Positions 1 to 4,251 of a stretch of DNA of 7,727 bases are shown one piece after another. How positions within the stretch are numbered: the first letter of the stretch is position 1; every line of letters starts with the position of its first letter. The notes beneath the pieces are model-generated. The model did no database searches. It saw only the letters and a program-made list of their open reading frames with translations, and was not told the origin of the DNA. This stretch comes from Pseudomonadota bacterium (GTDB lineage Bacteria > Pseudomonadota > Alphaproteobacteria > Sphingomonadales > Sphingomonadaceae): positions 1-7,727 of the forward strand of contig JAEWCW010000129.1 of NCBI GenBank assembly GCA_023390415.1, given 5' to 3'. A program made the translations under genes and the position numbers.

Positions 1-884
1 CCGAGCTTCGCCGCACCGTCGAGGATCTCGATCCGGGCTCGCGCGGCAACCTGACGGCGCCCCGCCGGCTGTTCGGGATCATCCCCTGGGGCAACAAGCT
101 CCGCCACTATTTCGACAGCTACAAGTCGGCCCAGACGCACATTTCGGTGATCCTCGCCCGGCTCCAGTCCGGCAAGGACGAGCTGCTGATGGACAATGCA
201 GCGATCGACGTCGAGCGCGCCAATCTCTGGAAGACGATGGGCCGGCTCGAGCAGATGATCCACATCTCCAAGGCCCTCGACGCCAAGCTCGAAGAGAAGG
301 CCGCCGAGCTCGACGCGACCGAGCCCGCCAAGGCCAAGGCGATCCGCGAGACTGCACTCTTCTACACCCGCCAGCGCACGACCGACCTGCTCACCCAGAT
401 GGCGGTGACGGTGCAGGGCTATCTCGCGCTCGATCTGGTCAAGAAGAACAATGTCGAGCTGGTGAAGGGCGTCGACCGCGCCTCCACGACCACCGTCTCG
501 GCGCTGCGCACCGCCGTCACCGTCGCCCAGGCGCTGACCAACCAGCGCCTCGTGCTCGACCAGATCACGGCGCTCAACACCACCACCGCCAACGTCATCG
601 ATTCGACCGGCAACATGCTCAAGAACCAGACCGGCGAGATCCACAAGCAGGCCGCCTCGGCGACGATCCCGCTGGAGACCCTGCAGCGCGCCTTCCAGAA
701 CATCTACGACACGATGGACACGATCGACCGCTTCAAGCTGGAGGCGCTCGGAAGCATGAAGCAGACCGTCGACACACTGTCGAACGAGGTCGAGAAGAGC
801 CGCGGCTATATCGCCCGCGCCGAGGGCGTCGAGCAGAACCGGATCGCCGGCGAGCGCTCTCCGCTGACCGCGCTGGAGGGCTGA
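1..884 (+). CDS. telA: TelA-family toxic anion resistance protein, 3' part (start lies before the window)
   Basis: The reading frame is open from base 3 to a TGA at 882-884, giving about 293 residues with no start codon that fits the family, so the N-terminus (roughly 100 residues by comparison with usual TelA length near 390) is outside the window. An early segment PWGNKLRHYFDSYKSAQ and the nearby DNAAIDVERANLWKTM are hallmark TelA/YaaN stretches. The rest is almost wholly helical and charged, with predicted long helices and no membrane segment, so the protein is expected to be cytosolic or peripheral to the membrane. The family is linked to tellurite and other toxic-anion or envelope-stress resistance, but its biochemical activity is not established. 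It is followed after one base by the next gene, so it heads or belongs to a three-gene operon. The ATG at 147 is internal and is not the true start. Confidence 0.93.
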   Translation, partial: ELRRTVEDLDPGSRGNLTAPRRLFGIIPWGNKLRHYFDSYKSAQTHISVILARLQSGKDELLMDNAAIDVERANLWKTMGRLEQMIHISKALDAKLEEKAAELDATEPAKAKAIRETALFYTRQRTTDLLTQMAVTVQGYLALDLVKKNNVELVKGVDRASTTTVSALRTAVTVAQALTNQRLVLDQITALNTTTANVIDSTGNMLKNQTGEIHKQAASATIPLETLQRAFQNIYDTMDTIDRFKLEALGSMKQTVDTLSNEVEKSRGYIARAEGVEQNRIAGERSPLTALEG

Positions 885-885
885 C

Positions 886-1626
886 TTGGCGCGCGAGCCG
901 CTCAGCGTCGACGAGGCGATCGCGCGGTTCGACGAGGTCGTTGCCCGCTGGGACGGCCGCACGCCGGAAGCGATCGGGGCGCGGCGGCGTCACTATGGCA
1001 GAAGCGCGGCAGCGGTCGGGCGCAGGCTTGCGACGATGGCAATGGCGATCGGCGCACTGATCGTCGCCACCATTGCCTTCGGGCTTATCGTCGGCCCGAT
1101 CGGGATGACGGGCCTGTTCCTGGTCGTGCTTGCGGCGCTCGCCATCCTTCTCACATTCACGGTCTGGCCGAGCGTCCCGAAGCGGGTGCCCTATAGCGAG
1201 CAGCTGCCAACCAAGGCCGTTGTGCAGCAGCTCGAAGGCCTGCTGGTGCGCGAGCGCTCTGCACTCCCCGCCCCTGCCGCGCGCCAGGTCGACGCGATCA
1301 GCGCCCAGCTCCCCTTGCTCGAGTCCCGCCTCGGCGAGCTCGATCCGCTCGATCCGCTCGCGCAGGACGCGCGTCGGCTGATGGGCAAGCATCTGCCCGA
1401 GCTGCTCGACCGCTACGAGAGCGTTCCCGCCGCCTATCGCCGCGAGCGCGACGGCGAAGGCCTCAGCGTCGACGAAAGGCTCGCCGCGAGCCTCGGCGCC
1501 GCGAACGAGGCGCTGGGCGAAATCGGATCGAAGATCGCCCACCAGTCGCGCGATGCCTTCGACGCGCAGGGCCGCTTCATCGAGAGCCGCTACAAGGATC
1601 CTGACAGCGCGCTCCGGAGCGAGTGA
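886..1626 (+). CDS. XpaC-like two-TM membrane protein, TelA partner (copy 1)
   Basis: The 246-residue product starts at TTG 886, only one base after the TelA stop. A GGAGGG at 875-880 with a 5-base spacer supports this rare start, and the next in-frame ATG lies in the membrane segment. Residues 1-48 are a charged cytosolic head. Two hydrophobic helices follow at about 50-70 and 72-93, separated by a Gly-Pro turn. Residues about 110-246 form a helical domain containing DARRLMGKHLPELLDRY and a terminal GRFIESRYKD. The two-TM head, the central ARR..G..LP....Y motif and the final helix resemble XpaC, which is found beside TelA/YaaN in Bacillus and others. The XpaC link is inferred from pattern, not from a database search. 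The likely role is a membrane anchor or partner for TelA. The C-terminal domain is clearly repeated in the next gene. Confidence 0.85.
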   Translation: MAREPLSVDEAIARFDEVVARWDGRTPEAIGARRRHYGRSAAAVGRRLATMAMAIGALIVATIAFGLIVGPIGMTGLFLVVLAALAILLTFTVWPSVPKRVPYSEQLPTKAVVQQLEGLLVRERSALPAPAARQVDAISAQLPLLESRLGELDPLDPLAQDARRLMGKHLPELLDRYESVPAAYRRERDGEGLSVDERLAASLGAANEALGEIGSKIAHQSRDAFDAQGRFIESRYKDPDSALRSE

Positions 1627-1627
1627 G

Positions 1628-2335
1628 ATGTCGATCGGCTCGAGCCTCTTCTCGTACGCCGAGGATTTCGTCCGCCGCCACTGGAAGAGCAAGGCGGTGC
1701 GAGACGCCGAGAAGCGCGTCCGCGCCCGCCGTCAGCGTGCGGCCGCTCTTCGCGCCCGGCGCGGGATCGCCGCCGGACTGGCCTCGGGCGCTGGCATTGC
1801 CGGCTATGCCGTGGCGGTCGCGCCGCTCGCCGGGCCCGCGCTCGGGATCGCCGGCGGCTGCGCCTTGATCGCCGTCGCGGCCGGAATCGCCTGGCCGACG
1901 CGCGGCGGTGGACGGACGATCTCGAATGCGGAGCTCGGCCATCTGGCTGCGGACGCCGAGGAATGGCTGCTCGCGCGGCGTCCGGACCTCCCGCGCGACA
2001 CGCTTGCCGCGGTCGACGAGATCTTCGTCCATCTCGGCGACCTCCAGCCACGTCTCGAGCGGATCGATCCGCATTCCAGTCTCGCCTGGGACGCGCGGCG
2101 GCTGATCGGAGATCATCTTCCGCGCTTTGTCGAAGCCTGGTGCGTCCTGCCCAAGGCGACGCGCGACGAGGATCCCGCGCTCGCCGATCGCCTCGCAGCA
2201 TCGCTGCAGACGCTGGAAGACGAGCTTGCGCGTCTTTGCCGGGACATCGGGCGCTCCAGCCTGATCGACTTCGAAGCGCGCGGGCGCTTCATCGAGACAC
2301 GCTACAAAGACGCCGAATCACTTCGCGGAAACTGA
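1628..2335 (+). CDS. XpaC-like two-TM membrane protein, paralogue of the preceding gene (copy 2)
   Basis: The 235-residue product starts at ATG 1628, one base after the preceding TGA. A GGAG at 1616-1619 with an 8-base spacer supports it; an upstream in-frame ATG at 1553 lies deep inside the previous gene. An Arg/Lys-rich head (about residues 16-46) precedes a Gly/Ala-rich hydrophobic region at about 47-89 that could form two helices, then a helical C-terminal domain. That domain aligns with copy 1 end to end: LDPLDPLAQDARRLMGKHLP against IDPHSSLAWDARRLIGDHLP, a shared DRLAASL/ERLAASL, and GRFIETRYKD near the end. The strongly basic head differs from the acidic start of copy 1, so the two may have diverged in partner or topology while keeping the shared domain. 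Function is unknown; a membrane complex with TelA is the simplest inference. Confidence 0.85.
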   Translation: MSIGSSLFSYAEDFVRRHWKSKAVRDAEKRVRARRQRAAALRARRGIAAGLASGAGIAGYAVAVAPLAGPALGIAGGCALIAVAAGIAWPTRGGGRTISNAELGHLAADAEEWLLARRPDLPRDTLAAVDEIFVHLGDLQPRLERIDPHSSLAWDARRLIGDHLPRFVEAWCVLPKATRDEDPALADRLAASLQTLEDELARLCRDIGRSSLIDFEARGRFIETRYKDAESLRGN

Positions 2336-2339
2336 TTCG
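2314..2339. repeat. 7-bp inverted repeat across the copy-2 stop codon
   Basis: CGAATCA (2314-2320) and TGATTCG (2333-2339) are perfect inverted copies separated by 12 bases, and the second arm contains the TGA stop. Each arm holds a GANTC, the target of the CcrM methylase in alphaproteobacteria. There is no T-run, so it is not a classical terminator. It may be chance. Confidence 0.3.
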
Positions 2340-2350
2340 CAGCCGCGCAC

Positions 2351-2379
2351 GGACGGCCCCGACGCGCCGCCCGCCGTCC
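2351..2379 (+). terminator. Possible factor-dependent or weak terminator after the TelA operon
   Basis: GGACGGC (2351-2357) and GCCGTCC (2373-2379) form a perfect 7-bp GC-rich stem with a 15-base loop, 16 bases after the copy-2 stop. No U-tract follows, so efficient intrinsic termination is unlikely. Position and stability make it the best candidate 3' end for the operon. Confidence 0.3.
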
Positions 2380-2395
2380 CTCGATGGGACAAAGT

Positions 2396-2424
2396 TTGTT
2401 GCACCTAGGCAACAGTCCTAATCT
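2396..2424 (+). promoter_or_regulatory. Palindromic operator-like site within a weak promoter-like arrangement
   Basis: TGTTGC (2397-2402) and GCAACA (2409-2414) form a perfect 6-bp inverted repeat around ACCTAG. The left arm overlaps TTGTTG at 2396-2401, and 17 bases further lies TAATCT at 2419-2424. These match the sigma-70 consensus hexamers only 3 of 6 each, though the spacing is ideal. A dyad in the spacer is a usual place for a repressor or activator. If real, it would give a leader of about 245 bases before the peptide gene. Confidence 0.3.
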
Positions 2425-2446
2425 TCGCCCCTGACGCTCTGCCGCC

Positions 2447-2465
2447 GCGCCGCGAGCCGCGGCGC
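2447..2465. repeat. GC-rich 8-bp hairpin
   Basis: GCGCCGCG (2447-2454) and CGCGGCGC (2458-2465) are perfect inverted arms with a 3-base loop AGC. No T-run follows. It could stop transcription weakly or stabilise an RNA end, but GC-rich DNA yields such arms by chance. Confidence 0.3.
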
Positions 2466-2600
2466 AGTCCGACGTCTTCGCAGAACCATCTGCAATCACA
2501 CAATTTTCCGGCCTGCCATGCTGCTGGAGGGATGGCGTTTCGGGCGGATCCCGGGGCCGAATACCGCGCCGACCCTCGGCCAGATAGTTACTAAATCGGT

Positions 2601-2640
2601 GCTAAAAATGGTTTACGCGCCGTTAACACCCGTTTATCCG
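2601..2640 (+). promoter_or_regulatory. AT-rich control block with three CtrA-like half-sites before the peptide gene
   Basis: TTTA (2612-2615), TTAA (2623-2626) and TTAT (2634-2637) are each separated by exactly 7 bases, an 11-base period that puts all three on one face of the helix. The consensus for the alphaproteobacterial cell-cycle regulator CtrA is TTAA-N7-TTAA, so both adjacent pairs match it at 7 of 8 positions. TTAACA at 2623-2628 also matches 5 of 6 of the -35 consensus TTGACA. GCTAAAAA at 2601-2608 resembles the Caulobacter -10 pattern GCTANAWC, without a good -35 partner. No start site can be fixed from sequence alone. Confidence 0.4.
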
Positions 2641-2644
2641 GGAT

Positions 2645-2668
2645 GCTCCTAGTTTTGGGCACAGGAGT
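2645..2668 (+). promoter_or_regulatory. Hairpin that can pair with the peptide gene's Shine-Dalgarno
   Basis: CTCCT at 2646-2650 is exactly complementary to the AGGAG (2663-2667) that serves as the ribosome binding site of the peptide gene, 8 bases before its ATG. A flanking G-U pair (2645/2668) can extend the stem to 6 pairs around a 12-base loop. The stem could hide the ribosome binding site and limit translation until opened. It is modest in strength, so this is a suggestion only. Confidence 0.35.
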
Positions 2669-2675
2669 GAGTGGG

Positions 2676-2780
2676 ATGGACAAGCGTGAACTGGTCGAAC
2701 TGACCGAAGCCGAAATCGCGGCTGTTGCTGGCGGCACCCGTCAGAGCGAAGCAGCCACCGGCATCCGGGGCGTCGACTAA
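2676..2780 (+). CDS. Double-glycine leader peptide precursor (34 aa), apparent cargo of the C39 exporter
   Basis: This short gene starts at ATG 2676 behind a good AGGAG (8-base spacer) and ends at TAA 2778-2780. Residues 1-20 are a leader ending ELVELTEAEIAAVAGG, which fits the L..xE[IL]xxVxGG pattern recognised by C39 peptidases of the CvaB class. Cleavage after Gly20 would free a 14-residue core, TRQSEAATGIRGVD, with two Arg, one Glu, one Asp and no Cys, so it is near neutral and hydrophilic. The core is far shorter than class II microcins (usually 60-90 residues), which favours a signal-type peptide or a novel small bacteriocin; no modifying enzyme is nearby. All five Glu codons are GAA, with CGT, GCT and GTT also used, unlike the GAG- and GCC-rich neighbours, suggesting selection for high expression. 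The exporter genes follow 245 bases downstream. The exact family is not recognised; the double-glycine call is strong, the function unknown. Confidence 0.85.
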   Translation: MDKRELVELTEAEIAAVAGGTRQSEAATGIRGVD

Positions 2781-2793
2781 GCGACGTTCCGCT

Positions 2794-2816
2794 TCCGGCC
2801 GCTCCAGGTGGCCGGA
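2794..2816 (+). repeat. 7-bp hairpin in the 3' untranslated region of the peptide gene
   Basis: TCCGGCC (2794-2800) and GGCCGGA (2810-2816) are perfect arms with a 9-base loop, 14 bases after the peptide stop codon and ahead of the terminator. Such a stem could protect the short messenger from 3' decay, which would suit an abundant transcript. No T-run follows. Confidence 0.45.
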
Positions 2817-2854
2817 CCCAATGGACCATCCTGCACAGGGACGCGTCCTTGAAT

Positions 2855-2889
2855 AAGACCGCGCAAGCACTCGCTTGGGCGGTCTTTTT
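2855..2889 (+). terminator. Strong intrinsic terminator between peptide gene and exporter genes
   Basis: AAGACCGC (2855-2862) pairs perfectly with GCGGTCTT (2879-2886). Inside it CAAGC (2864-2868) pairs with GCTTG (2873-2877) around loop ACTC, with one G-G mismatch between the two stems. A run of five T ends at 2889. This is the classical Rho-independent form. It would give the peptide gene its own transcript of a few hundred bases and leave the exporter genes dependent on read-through or a separate promoter. Confidence 0.85.
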
Positions 2890-3024
2890 CGTTCCTGAGC
2901 TGTGTGAGGGTGTGCGCTTCGCTTTTTCCGGCCGGTAGAGACCGCGTTGCGCGGGGGCCGTCAGCCATAAGTCTCGCGCACATGGCCCGAGCCGACTATA
3001 GTTCGCGCGGGCGAGGGATTTTTT
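2890..3024 (+). promoter_or_regulatory. Leader of the exporter operon, with weak -10-like element
   Basis: These 135 bases separate the terminator from the adaptor start. TATAGT at 2997-3002 resembles a -10 hexamer (5 of 6), but no good -35 lies 16-18 bases upstream. Transcription from it would start close to the GTG at 3025. The ribosome binding site is GAGGG at 3013-3017, 7 bases before that GTG. No other structure stands out. Confidence 0.3.
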
Positions 3025-4251
3025 GTGCAGCTTTTCAGGCCTGAGGCATTGAGGGGGCAGGATCGGCTGCACGGCGACGTCGTGCTGGTGCCACCGGTCT
3101 CGTGGCAGGTCATGGGCCTGTTCCTGCTTGGCTCGCTGATCGTCGCGGGCCTCTTTCTGGCCACCGCCCGCTATGCGCGCGTCACGCCCGTCAGCGGCAC
3201 GCTGTCCGGCGACCGCGGCGTGGTTCGCGCCGTCCCCGTCCGTCCCGGCATCGTCGCCGAGATCCTCGTGCGCGAGGGACAGGAAGTCAGCGCGGGAACG
3301 CCCCTTGCCCGGATCGTCGTCGCCACGCCGGACGGCCAGGAATCGCTCGAGGCCCGGCGCGCCGAGGCGATCGCGCGCCGCGACGCGATCCTGCGGGCCA
3401 GCGAGCCGGAGGCTGCGCGCGCCACCGCAGCGCGCATCGAAGCGCTGCGCGCCCAGATTCGCGGGGATGAGAGCGAGCTCGCAGGCCTTGCGGACCAGAT
3501 TTCGGAACAGCGCAGTCTGGTCGCGTCCGCCGAGACCGAACTCGAGCGCGCACGCAACGTCGCCGCCCGTGGCTTCGTGTCGCGGCGCGACGTGCTCCAG
3601 CGCGAGGAAGTGCTCGCCACCCGGCGCCAGGCGCTGTCGCGGCTCGAGCAGGAGACGGGCAGCCGGTCTGCACGGATTGCCACTGCCCGCGCCGAGTTGT
3701 CCCGGGCCGAAAGTGAATTCGCGCTCGACCGAGCGGAACTCGCCGGGCGCCGTGCGGCGCTTGCCGGGGAATCGGCACTGGACGAGAATGCCTCTTCCTT
3801 CCTGGTCACCGCTGCGGCGGCGGGCACGGTGACCGGCATCCTTGCCCATCGCGGCGATGCCGTTTCCCCCGAACGGCCGATCCTCACCATCGTCCCCGCG
3901 GGCACGCGCCTCACCGCCCGACTCAACGTGCCGCCCGGCGCGGCCGGCTTCATCGAGCCCGGCCAGACCGTCCGCCTCGCGATCGACGCCTTTCCCTATC
4001 AGACTTACGGAACGGTGACGGGCCGCGTCGACTTCATCTCGGCCGCCACCGTCCCCGTGCCGCTTCCCGACGGCAGCGGCACCACCGAAGCCTTCCTCGT
4101 CCAGGCGACGCTGGACCGGCCGTCAGTCGAGGCGTTCGGCCGCGCGCACCCGCTTCGCCCGGGCATGACCGTCGACGCGCGGATCACCACGCGGTCGCGC
4201 AGCCTCGCCGAATGGCTGTTCGAGCCTCTCTACGCGGTGGCGCGGCGATGA
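3025..4251 (+). CDS. HlyD/CvaA-type membrane fusion protein of the peptide exporter
   Basis: The 408-residue product starts at GTG 3025 behind GAGGG. Starting here keeps the N-terminal LFRPEAL motif typical of CvaA/MchE-like adaptors; the next Met (residue 30) is inside the membrane helix. Order of parts: short cytosolic tail (1-26), one membrane helix (about 27-47), first half of the lipoyl domain (about 62-97, VRPGIVAEILVREGQEVSAG), a long heptad-rich helical hairpin (about 100-250), second lipoyl half (about 258-295, AAAAGTVTGILAHRGDAVSP) and a beta-barrel region with AFPYQTYGTVTG, a CvaA-family signature. It would bridge the inner-membrane ABC exporter to an outer-membrane channel of TolC type, which is not encoded here. 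Its TGA overlaps the start of the exporter gene (ATGA), so the two are translationally coupled. Confidence 0.93.
   Translation: MQLFRPEALRGQDRLHGDVVLVPPVSWQVMGLFLLGSLIVAGLFLATARYARVTPVSGTLSGDRGVVRAVPVRPGIVAEILVREGQEVSAGTPLARIVVATPDGQESLEARRAEAIARRDAILRASEPEAARATAARIEALRAQIRGDESELAGLADQISEQRSLVASAETELERARNVAARGFVSRRDVLQREEVLATRRQALSRLEQETGSRSARIATARAELSRAESEFALDRAELAGRRAALAGESALDENASSFLVTAAAAGTVTGILAHRGDAVSPERPILTIVPAGTRLTARLNVPPGAAGFIEPGQTVRLAIDAFPYQTYGTVTGRVDFISAATVPVPLPDGSGTTEAFLVQATLDRPSVEAFGRAHPLRPGMTVDARITTRSRSLAEWLFEPLYAVARR

Larger units (their letters stand above)
2336..2675. other. Intergenic region of about 340 bases, no convincing gene
   Basis: No reading frame here has both a good ribosome binding site and a protein-like composition. 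The 44-codon frame from ATG 2518 lacks a Shine-Dalgarno and runs through the AT-rich promoter-like block. The region holds several perfect inverted repeats (2351-2379, 2397-2414, 2447-2465), then becomes AT-rich from about 2585 to 2640, directly before the small peptide gene. It most likely contains the end of the TelA operon and the control region of the peptide gene. Confidence 0.7.

Noticed and set aside
1339..1356. Tandem direct repeat of CTCGATCCG encoding LDPLDP
   Set aside because: The paralogue has the same length at this point, so it is not a recent duplication. It is ordinary coding sequence.
733..1692. A 319-codon frame on the minus strand, and other long minus-strand frames such as 2623-3849 and 5013-6284
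   Set aside because: They lie opposite well-supported + strand genes, and their composition (rich in Arg, Ala, Gly and Asp) is that of GC-rich antisense shadows without domain motifs.
2518..2652. A 44-codon frame from ATG 2518 before the peptide gene
   Set aside because: It has no Shine-Dalgarno, crosses the AT-rich control block, and has no leader or domain pattern. It looks like a chance frame.
2821..2856. An 11-codon frame (MDHPAQGRVLE) ending at the terminator stem, with AGGTGG upstream, as a possible attenuation leader
   Set aside because: It has no run of regulatory codons and no alternative antiterminator pairing that I could see. Short frames of this size are common by chance.
2947..2970. 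TTGCGC and CATAAG as a promoter for the adaptor gene
   Set aside because: The spacing is only about 12-14 bases, too short for a sigma-70 promoter, and the match is poor.
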